Source: Nemertoderma westbladi (taxonomy: Eukaryota; Xenacoelomorpha; Nemertodermatida; Nemertodermatidae). Taken from it: DNA of 64,000 nucleotides. Shown one piece after another: positions 11,775-22,453 of this stretch; the stretch's first letter is position 1, and each line of letters begins with the position of its first letter. The notes under the pieces are model-generated. The model ran no database searches and was not told the DNA's origin. It saw only the letters and a program-made list of their open reading frames with translations. Position numbers and translations under genes: made by a program. Location of the stretch: positions 1-64,000 of the forward strand of contig JAUCBJ010005191.1 of NCBI GenBank assembly GCA_032718475.1, in the 5' to 3' direction.

Positions 11775-13433
11775 TTATACGGTAATTATTCGTACCGCGT
11801 TGTATATATTGGTTTTTATGAGGAGGCCGGACACACAGACCACAATGTCCCCGTCCCGCAGACCCCATCGTCTCTTACCCTCCCGCACCGCAGCTGCTAA
11901 GTAACCCCGCGTCATCGCGTCCCAGCCCCCATACTCCCTGGGCTCCACCCACACTGGGTGGATTCCTCGCCACAGAACCATCTGATTGGCTAACAACTCG
12001 TTATCCACCACCGCTATGATTGGCTTCTCGGGCCGCAGAGCTGCTATCAGCTGGGCCGTTCTACCCGTAGTCGATAGAACTATAATGGCCGCGGCGTTGC
12101 TATCGCCACAGCTCTCCACCGCCCCTACTACTATCGCCTTAGTATCCGAGGAGCTGTGTAACCGCTGTTTTAGGTTGTCGTACCGGTACTGTACCGACTC
12201 AGCCTGTCTGCATATCCGGTCCGTCATTCCGACACTGTGTGCCGGGTAGCTGCCGCGGGATGTCTCGTCGCTCAACATCACGCAGTCTGTCCCGTCCAGA
12301 ACCGCGTTGGCTACGTCCACACTCTCAGCTCGGGTCGGCAACGGACGCGTTGTCATCGATACCAACAGCTGACCCGCGACAACTACCGGCCGACCGCGCT
12401 CATTGGCTCGGGCTATCAGCGACTTCTGCGCTACGAACACTTTCTCTATGGTGATATCGGCCCCCAGATCCCCTCGGCCAATGAGAACTCCGTCAGCTGT
12501 CTCCAGGATATCGTCGTAGTTTCTTACCGCGACGATATTCTCAACTTTAGCTACAATATTTACGCCGCTGGTTCCAACTATATCCCTAACTAACTCGATA
12601 TCCTCTCTGCGTTCCACCCCCGTAAGGAACACAAACTCGACGCCCCGCTCAACCCCCCAACGTATATCCGCAGTATCCTTCTCGGATATCACGGGGATAT
12701 CTGTTAGATCGATATTCACTCGGAAACTCCCCGGGGATACCGGGCCCCCGCACGCGACCACGCATTGCAACTCCTCCGGCCCCACCGCAGCCACACGCAG
12801 CGCTATCATATAGCCGTCCAGGTAGACCGTCTGCCCTACTCGAACCCGTGAGAAAGCCACCCGGTTGTCTACCAGTATGCAGTGTCCCGTCGGTGCGGTA
12901 GGTGCACCAGTAGGTCGCAGCAGCACGCGGTCTCCTTGATACAGAACTCGTGATGAGTTACTGGTAAACGAGCCGTTGGTAACTCGACCCATCGTATCTA
13001 TAGCGATAGCTACGCGTTCATTGGTCGACGTACTGTTGCTATGGTTATTCACGGCTTCTCTAACCATCGCGATGGTTTCAGCGTGGTACTCCCGCGGTTC
13101 GTCCCGCATTAATACGCGGAATATATCGACTCCGCTGGCGATCATGTCGGTTAGGGTTGCTACTGAGCGACAGGCCGGCCCAATACTGGCTGCGATACCG
13201 GTTAATCGCAGCGCCGATACCGGGGCCTCCACTCGCAGACTGCAGACGTGGTCTAGTTCGGTGACGTCATAGACGGTTGCCAGGATACCGGCATCGTCCG
13301 GGGTCTGCAGTCCATCGTCGTCCTCTTCCCTGCAGGCGCAGGGGGTGTCTATCTGTCCGCCTCCCAGATTTGGTAGGCGGACTTTATTTAAACGTCTGCG
13401 TAATTCCGGTGTTAGACACTCACCGCCGGACAT
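11775..13433 (-). CDS. Intronless pyruvate-kinase-like protein, probable pseudoenzyme
   Basis: The 552-residue ORF aligns with the whole pyruvate kinase fold: LTGIAASIGPACRSV (about 77-91), AIDTMG (144-149), a B-domain segment GQTVYLDGYMIALRV, VAKVEN (294-299), GRGDLG (319-324), the helix ADITIEKVFVAQKSLIARAN, PTRAESVDVANAVLDGTDCVMLSDET and a C-domain TTGRTAQ. Metal/catalytic K296, E298 and D322 are kept. The NFSHG motif is replaced (R106 then VLMRDEP), the DTKGPEIRTG loop is DTMGRVTNG, and the catalytic Thr of CATQML is Gly354 (VAGQLL). Pyruvate kinases transfer phosphate from PEP to ADP; with these changes normal activity is unlikely. The ORF is open, GC-rich and intronless, and sits antisense inside an ARFGEF3 intron, which suggests an old retrocopy kept for another role. 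Starting at the first ATG gives about 20 extra N-terminal residues over PKM. Confidence 0.88.
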   Translation of the reverse strand: MSGGECLTPELRRRLNKVRLPNLGGGQIDTPCACREEDDDGLQTPDDAGILATVYDVTELDHVCSLRVEAPVSALRLTGIAASIGPACRSVATLTDMIASGVDIFRVLMRDEPREYHAETIAMVREAVNNHSNSTSTNERVAIAIDTMGRVTNGSFTSNSSRVLYQGDRVLLRPTGAPTAPTGHCILVDNRVAFSRVRVGQTVYLDGYMIALRVAAVGPEELQCVVACGGPVSPGSFRVNIDLTDIPVISEKDTADIRWGVERGVEFVFLTGVERREDIELVRDIVGTSGVNIVAKVENIVAVRNYDDILETADGVLIGRGDLGADITIEKVFVAQKSLIARANERGRPVVVAGQLLVSMTTRPLPTRAESVDVANAVLDGTDCVMLSDETSRGSYPAHSVGMTDRICRQAESVQYRYDNLKQRLHSSSDTKAIVVGAVESCGDSNAAAIIVLSTTGRTAQLIAALRPEKPIIAVVDNELLANQMVLWRGIHPVWVEPREYGGWDAMTRGYLAAAVREGKRRWGLRDGDIVVCVSGLLIKTNIYNAVRIITV

Positions 13434-14663
13434 ATTTATGTCTATCTGTATTTATTTAATTTTGCTTTGATTTAAGTAGGCCTAGTGTAAGCTGTAAGTG
13501 GTTTAAGTTTTTTAATGTTTTTGGTTTAAGTGGATTTAGTAGTGACACGTACGGGAAAACAGCAGAAAACTGTAACTAAATATAATTAACTAATACCCCT
13601 AGTATTATTACTTAATTAGTTATATTACTGTATTACAGCACTAATGCTGTAAGTTAATAGTTCATTGCAATTTTATTACCAGTTCCGTACACGGAAGTAG
13701 GCCTAAGCCTAAACCTGTTCCTGTACATAAATATTAATATAGGCCTACCGATGACCTGTAGTTACCGGTGCTCAGATTCTATTCTATACCTTTACAATGA
13801 AGAGTTTAATTTTCCCTCCTCAGTATTTGGAAATGATTAACAACCAATCAATCACCAACTAAACAGGGCATGTCTCACGGGGCTGTAAATCAATTTCTTT
13901 TGAATAATTTAGATCATGCTGAAAATATTACATTTTGAATGTGGTTTGTTAAAAAAATAGAAACCTACGATTGATGTCTGATGATCAACTATGATTTGTA
14001 AAGAGAGTCAAAGCATTGTATATTAATTGGACTGTCAGTAGACAAACAACAAATATTGGTACACCTATGTACAGCTACACAAGGTAGACCATCTCTAAAG
14101 CAGATAGTATAATGTGATTGATAGGGGGGCAGTGCTACATGGATGGGAATATGAAATATATTCCAGCTCAAGGTAGTCTTGGAAACTAAGATTTACATTA
14201 GTCGTTAACGACATGCGACTGGGTGGTGGACGGGTTCCAGTCAGCCAAGTTCCCGACTCAGATTCCAGCCAATAACGGTAAATATTACCTTGAGCCAAAA
14301 GCTGCATAGATGAGCCTTGCCTATGCGTGTAGTATTAAAACCATATTGGATAAAACATTGCAATATATCTTAAGTTACGGTGGCTGAATAATTGTTGAAA
14401 CTTTCAAGCTACTTTTTGGTTGACAAAAAATTAGCTAAAAAATATGAAGAGTATTTAGTGGCACAATTTAGCCACTGTAGTTAGTCACAAGGAGCCGAGG
14501 CCGAGCCCTTTTAATAATTTTATTTGTAATTTTGTTTACTCCACCACTCCACTCTATACCGCGGTTGTGACGAGTCCAGCTCGGCTCTGTAACATGGTGT
14601 TATTATTAAACCCAAATTATTTTGCTACATGATTGATAACCTGTTTAATATTCTTTTAATCAG
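13434..14663 (+). other. ARFGEF3 intron, unique sequence
   Basis: No further gene recognised. A TAGGCCTA-type motif recurs (about 13477, 13692, 13740). The 3' end carries a good pyrimidine tract and acceptor TTCTTTTAATCAG ending at 14663. The part just upstream of 13433 would hold any promoter of the antisense pyruvate-kinase-like gene. Confidence 0.5.
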
Positions 14664-14759
14664 GGCGACACCGAGAACGATTCATCCAAAGCCATTCCTA
14701 CTAATCTTACACAGGATCAGCAGAGGACAATGTTGGACTGTCTGCTTGACAGCTATAAG
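14664..14759 (+). CDS. ARFGEF3: ARFGEF3 exon 2 of those visible
   Basis: Acceptor TTTTAATCAG and donor AAG|GTATGT, phase 0 at both ends, 32 codons. It encodes GDTENDSSKAIPTNLTQDQQ then RTMLDCLLDSYK. The LLDSY block is conserved in ARFGEF3 and corresponds to LLDSH in the paralogues BIG1/BIG2. Direct joining to the exon at 20497 gives DSYK-VSCEFDSRPGLKFLVQK, matching the family pattern. Confidence 0.88.
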
Positions 14760-14907
14760 GTATGTTAGTTATTATTGGTACTACGGTACTGTTGGTGAGT
14801 GGATTAAAGTTAAGTATGATTGATTGACAGTTGGGGAAGCCCTTAATTATAGACCTTCAACGCATTATACAGTATTATACTTTCAGTTCTACATTTTGCG
14901 TGAACCT

Positions 14908-17480
14908 TGGTGGGCTTTATTGGTGACTGGGTGGGTCTATTGGTGACTGGGTGGGTCTATTGGTGACTGGGTGGGCTTTATTGGTGACTGGGTGGGTCTA
15001 TTGGTGACTGGGTGGGTCTATTGGTGACTGGGTGGGTCTATTGGCTATTAGTGACTGGGTGGGTCTATTGGTGACTGGGTGGGTCTATTGGTGACTTGGT
15101 GGGTCTATTGGTGACTGGGTGGGTCTATTGGTGACTGGGTGGGTCTATTGGTGATTGGGTGGGTCTATTGGTGACTGGGTGGGTCTATTGGTGACTGGGT
15201 GGGTCTATTGGTGACTGGGTGGGTCTATTGGTGACTGGGTGGGTCTATTGGTGACTGGGTGGGTCTATTGTTGACTGGGTGGGTCTATTGGTGACTGGGT
15301 GGGTCTATTGGTGACTGGGTGGGTCTATTGGTGACTGGGTGGGTCTATTGGTGACTGTGTGGGTCTATTGGTGACTGGGTGGGTATATTGGTGACTGGGT
15401 GGGTATATTGGTGACTGGGTGGGTCTATTGGTGACTGGGTGGGTCTATTGGTGACTGGGTGGGTCTATTGGTGACTGGGTGGGTCTATTGGTGACTGGGT
15501 GGGTCTATTGGTGACTGGGTGGGTCTATTGGTGACTGGGTGGGTCTATTGTGACTGGGTGGGTCTATTGGTGACTGGGTGGGTCTATTGGTGACTGGGTG
15601 ACTATTGGTGACTGGGTGGGTCTATTGGTGACTGGGTGGGTCTATTGGTGACTGTGTGGGTCTATTGGTGACTGGGTGGGTCTATTGGTGACTGGGTGGG
15701 TCTATTGGTGACTTGGGTGGGTCTATTGGTGACTGGGTGGGTCTATTGTGACTGGGTGGGTCTATTGGTGACTGGGTGGGTCTATTGGTGACTGGGTGGG
15801 TCTATTGGTGACTGGGTGGGTCTATTGGTGACTGGGTGGGTCTATTGTGACTGGGTGGGTCTATTGGTGACTGGGTGGGTCTATTGGTGACTGGGTGACT
15901 ATTGGTGACTGGGTGGGTCTATTGGTGACTGGGTGGGTCTATTGGTGACTGGGTGGGTCTATTGGTGACTGGGTGGGTCTATTGGTGACTGGGTGGGTCT
16001 ATTGGTGACTTGGGTGGGTCTATTGGTGACTGGTGGGTCTATTGTGACTGGGTGGGTCTATTGGTGACTGGGTGGGTCTATTGGTGACTGGGTGACTATT
16101 GGTGACTGGGTGGGTCTATTGGTGACTGGGTGGGTCTATTGTGACTGGGTGGGTCTATTGGTGACTGGGTGGGTCTATTGGTGACTGGGTGGGTCTATTT
16201 GTGACTGGGTGGGTCTATTGGTGACTGGGTGGGTCTATTTGTGACTGGGTGGGTCTATTGGTGACTGGGTGGGTCTATTGGTGACTGGGTGGGTCTATTG
16301 GTGACTGGTGGGTCTATTGGTGACTGGGTGACTATTGGTGACTGGGTGGGTCTATTGGTGACTGGGTGGGTCTATTGGTGACTGGGTGGGTCTATTGGTG
16401 ACTGGGTGGGTCTATTGGTGACTGGGTGGGTCTATTGGTGACTTGGGTGGGTCTATTGGTGACTGGGTGGGTCTATTGTGACTGGGTGGGTCTATTGGTG
16501 ACTGGGTGGGTCTATTGGTGACTGGGTGGGTCTATTTGTGACTGGGTGGGTATATTGGTGACTGGGTGGGTCTATTGGTGACTGGGTGGGTCTATTGGTG
16601 ACTGGGTGGGTCTATTGGTGACTGGGTGGGTCTATTGGTGACTGGGTGGGTCTATTGGTGACTGGGTGGGTCTATTGGTGACTGCGTGGGTCTATTGGTG
16701 ACTGGGTGGGTCTATTGGTGACTGGGTGGGTCTATTGGTGACTTGGGTGGGTCTATTGGTGACTGGGTGGGTATATTGGTGACTTGGGTGGGTCTATTGG
16801 TGACTGGGTGGGTCTATTGTGACTGGGTGGGTCTATTGGTGACTGGGTGGGTCTATTGGTGACTATTGGTGACTGGGTGGGTCTATTGGTGTCTGGGTGG
16901 GTCTATTTGTGACTGGGTGGGTCTATTGGTGACTGGGTGGGTCTATTGGTGACTGCGTGGGTCTATTGGTGACTGGGTGGGTCTATTGGTGACTGGGTGG
17001 GTCTATTGGTGACTGGGTGGGTCTATTGGTGACTGGGTGGGTCTATTGGTGACTTGGGTGGGTCTATTGGTGACTGGGTGGGTCTATTGGTGACTTGGGT
17101 GGGTCTATTGGTGACTGGGTGGGTCTATTGTGACTGGGTGGGTCTATTGGTGACTGGGTGGGTCTATTGGTGACTGGGTGGGTCTATTTGTGACTGGGTG
17201 GGTCTATTGGTGACTGGGTGGGTCTATTGGTGACTGGGTGGGTCTATTGGTGACTGGGTGGGTCTATTGGTGACTGGATGGGTCTATTGTGACTGGGTGG
17301 GTCTATTGGTGACTGGGTGGGTCTATTGGTGACTGGGTGACTATTGGTGACTGGGTGGGTCTATTGGTGACTGGGTGGGTCTATTGGTGACTGGGTGGGT
17401 CTATTGGTGACTGGATGGGTCTATTGGTGACTGGGTGGGTCTATTGGTGACTGGGTGGGTCTATTGGTGACTGGGTGGGG
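14908..17480. repeat. 20-bp G-rich minisatellite, about 128 copies
   Basis: The unit is GGTGACTGGGTGGGTCTATT, inside the 5.7-kb ARFGEF3 intron 14760-20496. Variants lose one G, or insert a T (ACTTGGGTGGG), or are shortened to GGGTGACTATT. Those short variants recur at intervals, showing block duplication. Two G3 runs per unit on the coding strand could allow G-quadruplexes across units. Confidence 0.95.
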
Positions 17481-17484
17481 CCCA

Positions 17485-17955
17485 TGAAGGCCACTTCCGG
17501 ACCTTCGTTTCGTTCAGACAATCTACTCAATACGAAATTGGCCGTAACTAGATAACGTAGACTATATTTTAAACTCTTAGTGAGGAGCAAAAATATAAAA
17601 TTAAAAATTTATTAATAATTTCACTAAAATGTTTAATATTGAAATTTATTTGCAATACTATAACTATAATTAATTACAACGTGCGATTTAAGTAACAAAT
17701 TAATTCGTTAAACATTCTGGGTTTTATTGTATTTTCAATAAATCGATAATTCAGATAAAATAAATTAAAGGTAACTTTTGAGATTAAAATGATATGTTCT
17801 AGAATATAGTATTATGTCCTTGTTTTTTTTTGAAGGAGATACGCCCTCAACGGGCAAAATTTCATTTAATTTAATTCTTATAAAAATATATATAATCCAT
17901 AATATAAAACACAATAAATATTAGTAAAATTATTTGTTAAGTAAAACTATTATTC
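17485..17955 (+). other. ARFGEF3 intron spacer between arrays
   Basis: AT-rich unique sequence with no gene or RNA recognised. Confidence 0.5.
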
Positions 17956-17972
17956 AATACCGGGAGAGGAGT

Positions 17973-18829
17973 CCGGACAATTGCGACCGGGACAATTGCG
18001 ACCCGGACACTTGCGACCGGGACAATTACGACCGGGACAATTGCGACCCGGACAATTACGACCCGGACAATTGCGACCCGGACAATTGCGACCGGGACAA
18101 TTGCGACCGGGACAATTGCGACCCGGACAATTGCGACCGGGACAATTGCGACCGGGACAATTGCGACCCGGACAATTGCGACCCGGACAATTGCGACCCG
18201 AACAATTGCGACCGGGACAATTGCGACCGGGACAATTGCGACCCGGACAATTGCGACCGGGACAATTGCGACCGGGACAATTGCGACCGGGACAATTGCG
18301 ACCGGGACAATTGCGACCCGGACAATTGCGACCCGGACAATTGCGACCCGAACAATTGCGACCGGGACAATTGCGACCGGGACAATTGCGACCCGGACAA
18401 TTGCGACCGGGACAATTGCGACCGGGACAATTGCGACCCGGACAATTGCGACCCGGACAATTGCGACCCGGACAATTGCGACCCGAACAATTGCGACCCG
18501 GACAATTGCGACCCGGACAATTGCGACCGGGACAATTGCGACCGGGACAATTGCGACCCGGACAATTGCGACCCGGACAATTGCGACCCGGACAATTGCG
18601 ACCCGGACAATTGCGACCCGGACAATTGCGACCGGGACAATTGCGACACGGACAATTGCGACCCGGACAATTACGACCCGGACAATTGCGACCCGAACAA
18701 TTGCGACCGGGACAATTGCGACCGGGACAATTGCGACCCGGACAATTGCGACCGGGACAATTGCGACCCGGACAATTGCGACCCGGACAATTACGACCCG
18801 GTCAATTGCGACCCGGTCAATTGCGACCC
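17973..18829. repeat. 15-bp minisatellite, about 57 copies
   Basis: The unit is GACAATTGCGACCCG or GACAATTGCGACCGG. Length is a strict multiple of 15 over most of the array, so every frame is open on both strands; the resulting long ORFs are artefacts. The array lies in an ARFGEF3 intron. Confidence 0.95.
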
Positions 18830-18851
18830 ATCAATTTTTTCTAAAATCATG

Positions 18852-18940
18852 GTTCGCAATTAACCGGGTCGCAATTGACCTGGTCGCAATTGTCCGGGTT
18901 GCAATTGTCCGGGTCGCAATTGTCCGGGTCGCAATTGTCC
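18852..18940. repeat. Inverted arm of the 15-bp minisatellite
   Basis: About six units read GGGTCGCAATTGTCC, the reverse complement of the main array unit. Only ~22 bases separate the two orientations, so a long hairpin is possible. The whole block is flanked by the 10-base direct repeat ACCGGGAGAG at 17959-17968 and 18948-18957. Confidence 0.9.
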
Positions 18941-19244
18941 TAATATCACCGGGAGAGACTGGTTATTAAAGCGAGTCAAGCAGCCGCAGCCGGTTTGCAA
19001 GAGGCAAAGCATTCAGGGAGCTACAGGTATGTACCAGACATTGTATATTTCAGCAGGTTGTACACTAAAGGCGCATAAACATCTGTCTGGATCAGGATCG
19101 TAACTGGATCAGGATCCCAACAGTCCTTAAAACAGCATAACTTGGCATGAATTCCGTAAGTTGACGGTTTCTGTATTGGCTATTTTTACATTCGGTAAAG
19201 GCGAATGCTGGCCCGTCGGAATAACGTTCGATGTAAAAGTTAAG

Positions 19245-20459
19245 GAGCTGTGTGTAACACAGCTAGAATAGGTGCTGTGTGTATACAACAACAACAAGGT
19301 GCTGTGTGTAACACAGCTAGAATAGGTGCTGCGTGTAACACAGCAACAACAAGGTGCTGTGTGTAACACAGCTAGAATAGGTGCTGTGTGTAACACAGCA
19401 ACAACAAGGTGCTGTGTGTAACACAGCAACAACAAGGTGCTGTGTGTAACACAGCAACAACACGGTGCTGTGTGTAACACAGCTAGTATAGGTGCTGTGT
19501 GTAACATAGCAACAACAAGGTGCTGTCTGTAACACAGCTAGAATAGGTGATGTGTGTAATACTGCAACAACAAGGTGCTGTGTGTAACAGAGCAACAACA
19601 AGGTGCTGTGTGTAACACAACAACAAGGTGCTGTGTGTAACACAGCTAGAATAGGTGCTGTGTGTAACACAGCAACAACAAGGTGCTGTGTGTAACACAG
19701 CAACAACAAGGTGCTGTGTGTAACACAACAACAAGGTGCTGTGTGTAACACAGCTAGAATAGGTGCTGTGTGTAACACAGCAACAACAAGGTGCTGTGTG
19801 TAACACAGCAACAACAAGGTGCTGTGTGTTACACAGCAACAACAAGGTGATGTGTGTAACACAGCTAGAATAGGTGCTGTGTTTAACACAGCAACAACAA
19901 GGTGCTGTGTGTAACACAGCAACAACAAGGTGCTGTGTGTAACACAGCTAGAATAGGTGCTGTGTGTAACACAGCAACAACAAGGTGATGTGTGTAACAC
20001 AGCAACAACAAGGTGCTGTGTGTAACACAGCTAGAATAGGTGCTGTGTGTAACACTGCAACAACAAGGTGCTGTGTGTAACACAGCAACAACAAGGTGCT
20101 GTGGTTAACACAGCAACAACAAGGTGATGTGCGTAACACAGCAACAACAAGGTGTTGTGTGTAACACAGCTAGAATAGGTGCTGTGTGTAACACAGCAAC
20201 AGCAAGGTGCTGTGTGTAACACATCAACAACAAGGTGCTGTGTGTAACACAGCTAGAATAGGTGCTGTGTGTAACACAGCAACAACAAGGTGCTGTGTGT
20301 AATACAGCTCGAATAGATGCTGTGTGTAACACAGCAACAACAAGGTGCTGTGTGTAACACAGCTAGAATAGGTGCTGTGTGTAACACAGCAACAACAAGG
20401 TGCTGTGTGTAACACAGCAACAACAAGGTGCTGTGTGTAACACAGCAACAACAAGGTGC
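19245..20459. repeat. 27/28-bp minisatellite of self-complementary units
   Basis: Two unit types are mixed: GTGCTGTGTGTAACACAGC followed by AACAACAAG, or by TAGAATAG. GCTGTG and CACAGC within each unit can pair, giving about 43 potential hairpins. The array ends 37 bases before the ARFGEF3 acceptor at 20496. Cys-rich minus-strand ORFs across it are artefacts. Confidence 0.95.
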
Positions 20460-20496
20460 TGATTTAAGTTAAACGTTAAACGTTTCGGTTTCTCAG

Positions 20497-20937
20497 GTTT
20501 CCTGTGAATTCGATTCGCGACCTGGGTTAAAGTTCCTCGTACAGAAAGTCGCCCAACTGGACGTGGCCGCCAACCTGTACCGACAGACCGGCGCCAGTTA
20601 CTCATACTACTACCGCAGTCTAGTCAAGTTATGTTACAAACTCTCGGACGAACTAACAAACGATACCGTTAGAAAGATATTAGAACAGGATCATACTCTC
20701 AACTATAAGACGCTATCCCAGTTAGTACCGGTCAACGGAAGCGATACTACGTCATCACGTGTGAGTGGGGATCGCGCGCAGCTGGTTAATCAGGCCAACC
20801 AGCTGACTAAACGGAAGTCCAACTCGTCTGTGTCCGATGAGTTTAACGAACCGCCCGAGTTGTGTTTCAATCCAACGAGTTCCGAAGGTGACCGGGTTAA
20901 CTGGGTTCTCAAACGATTGTTTGCTATCTCTTACGAG
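20497..20937 (+). CDS. ARFGEF3: ARFGEF3 exon 3 of those visible
   Basis: Acceptor GGTTTCTCAG, donor GAG|GTGAGA, 147 codons, phase 0 at both ends. It begins VSCEFDSRPGLKFLVQKVAQ and continues DVAANLYRQTGASYSYYYRS. These are hallmark ARFGEF3 segments (family: EFDTSPGLK, AANLYRQSAMS). A Ser/Asn-rich linker (NGSDTTSSRVSG ... KRKSNSSVSDEF) precedes NWVLKRLFAISYE, which matches the family WLVKRLHKLC helix. This is the largest ARFGEF3 exon here. The extended ORF running to 21003 reads into intron. Confidence 0.92.
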
Positions 20938-21103
20938 GTGAGATTTACTAATGTTACGTTTACATCGAATTATTTACAGATATTTGGGTTGTTTACGCAG
21001 TAAACAATACGTTGTAGTCAGCTGTTATCAATTACCAATACGTTCCTACATTTTGTATCCCATTAGATATATTGAGGTGCCTTTTGATATGATTTTATTA
21101 CAG

Positions 21104-21281
21104 GTGACCACTTCTTACGTAAATATGCATTTAGATCAACCGGGTGACCTCATAGATTCCCGTAAACTCGCCACTCAGCCCTTGTTCCTATTGGTTGCTG
21201 CCCATGACAACGAAAGTCCACTGAGTAAGAGTAAGAGATTCTTCCAGTCTACAATGTCCCGAAATCTAAAACAATACAGCG
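21104..21281 (+). CDS. ARFGEF3: ARFGEF3 exon 4 of those visible
   Basis: Acceptor TTTTATTACAG and donor GCG|GTAAGT, starting in phase 0 and ending after one base of a codon. It encodes VTTSYVNMHLDQPGD then KLATQPLFLLVAAHDNESP. The YVNMHLD block matches the family YIQMHLD. The donor lies in the first of about five tandem copies of a 43-45 base unit, so further donors with the same context follow. Using the second one would add 15 in-frame residues; the third would run through a TAG stop. Confidence 0.88.
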
Positions 21282-21490
21282 GTAAGTCATTGTTGTTATG
21301 GCAACGGAAAAGTAAACAATACAGCGGTGAGTCAGTGTTGTTATAGCAACGAAAGTAAACAATGCAGCGGTGAGTCATTGTTGTTATAGCAACGAAAGTA
21401 AACATTACAACGGTGAGTCAGTGTTGTTATAGCAACGAAGGTAAACAATACAGCGGTGATTCATTGTTGTTATAGCAACGAAAAGTAATC
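21270..21490 (+). repeat. Tandemly duplicated 5' splice site, about five 43-45 bp units
   Basis: Each unit begins AAACAATACAGCGGTGAGTC (first copy GGTAAGTC) and ends in a TTGTTATAGCAACGAAAGT-like block. The first unit spans the end of ARFGEF3 exon 21104-21281 and its donor; later units copy both exon end and donor into the intron. Confidence 0.9.
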
Positions 21491-21632
21491 GGTGTAACTA
21501 AAACATGAATCACGGGAAGCAACCTGAAGGCTCCTCTCTCTTATTTGTTACCTGTAAGGCTGGGATGGTGCCACACTAACTCCCAGGGGTGAGCACTTCG
21601 TATCTATTCAACCCTTTTCTTTACTCCCACAG

Positions 21633-21740
21633 TATACGCCAAGTTCCCCCAGCTCGAAGCGACGCGAGTGACCGCACCACCAGGCCGGAAGTGTAGCTGC
21701 TTCTCAACAGATTCACTGATATTCAGTAGACCTACAGTAC
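21633..21740 (+). CDS. ARFGEF3: ARFGEF3 exon 5 of those visible
   Basis: Acceptor TTTACTCCCACAG. Phase 1 at both ends agrees with its neighbours. It encodes VYAKFPQLEATRVTAPPGRK then CSCFSTDSLIFSRPTV, a low-complexity linker in the least conserved part of the family. The donor TAC|GTATTA is weak, so the 3' boundary is less sure than the others. It is supported by the open frame, which continues as LDDEGEEME in the next exon. Confidence 0.65.
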
Positions 21741-21787
21741 GTATTATTGTTGAGTAAATATATTTGTTTTTCGTTTTCTATTTACAG

Positions 21788-21867
21788 TTGACGATGAAGG
21801 AGAGGAAATGGAGATTAAAGTTCGCTACCCAGCGGTCAACCAGGAAACCGACACATCTCAATCCAAG
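21788..21867 (+). CDS. ARFGEF3: ARFGEF3 exon 6 of those visible
   Basis: Acceptor TATTTACAG, donor AAG|GTTTCT. It encodes DDEGEEMEIKVRYPAVNQET then DTSQSK and ends in phase 0. The next exon starts MYTVATNQT, so the junction reads SK-MYTVA, comparable to the family NKIYTMA segment. Confidence 0.78.
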
Positions 21868-22298
21868 GTTTCTTTATTCCAGTATTATGTGATTCTTTGT
21901 TATTATTTATTGGTTTGATTTGATGGCGAAATTTTACCAGTTTTAGAATCGCAAAAATATTAAGTTCCACATCTGTAAATTTCTGGAATTAAATTTCTGG
22001 GATTAAATTGGTATTGTTATGTTGTGTTTTATTATTAAATTATTTGATCTTGTTATATAATGTTAAAACTATAGATTACATTTGGAAGGGCCTCGTATTA
22101 AATAGTCAGCTATGTGACATTTCCTTCGATTTTTAATAGTATAGAGAACAGAATATGGATAAACATATCTATATAAGATAAGTAATAATAATTGGTGGCA
22201 TCGCTAATATATAAAGCGGTAAAAGTAAAGTCATGAAATACATTAACATAAATAAAATAATGTAAAAATAAAATAAAGTGTATTATATCCCGCATTAG
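21868..22298 (+). other. ARFGEF3 intron, no repeat array
   Basis: AT-rich intron without recognised genes or tandem repeats, ending in a weak pyrimidine tract and acceptor CGCATTAG. Confidence 0.5.
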
Positions 22299-22453
22299 AT
22301 GTACACCGTAGCAACCAATCAAACGATCGACAACCTAATGAAGGAATATAAGCGCCGCAAGGTGGCGCATTCTCGTTCTGTATTTGTCAGGAAATCCATG
22401 ATGGAAAGAAGTGATACAGAAGATCTAAGTGGACCAATAGAAGATAGAGTTAG
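22299..22453 (+). CDS. ARFGEF3: ARFGEF3 exon 7 of those visible
   Basis: It encodes MYTVATNQTIDNLMKEYKRR then KVAHSRSVFVRKSMM and ends EDRVR, with the last codon split after two bases (AG|GTAAGG). The family has IYTMA-DKTISKLMTEYKKRK here, a strong match. The donor is the first copy of the 16-bp minisatellite that fills the following intron. Reading past this first donor meets TAA at once (AGG TAA), so only the first of about 350 identical donors keeps the frame open. Confidence 0.92.

Noticed and set aside
17934-18863. Long ORFs of Asp/Asn/Cys repeats (plus) and Ser/Gln/Leu repeats (minus)
   Set aside because: A 15-bp unit lacking stops opens every frame on both strands; the block lies inside an ARFGEF3 intron.
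18976-19026. Possible 51-bp ARFGEF3 microexon (SSSRSRFARGKAFRELQ) with a good GTATGT donor
   Set aside because: The acceptor has no pyrimidine tract, and joining 14759 directly to 20497 gives the DSYK-VSCEF sequence expected for the family. It could still be a rare cassette.
19127-20454. Cys-rich minus-strand ORFs
   Set aside because: By-products of the 27/28-bp array; frames break wherever unit lengths change.
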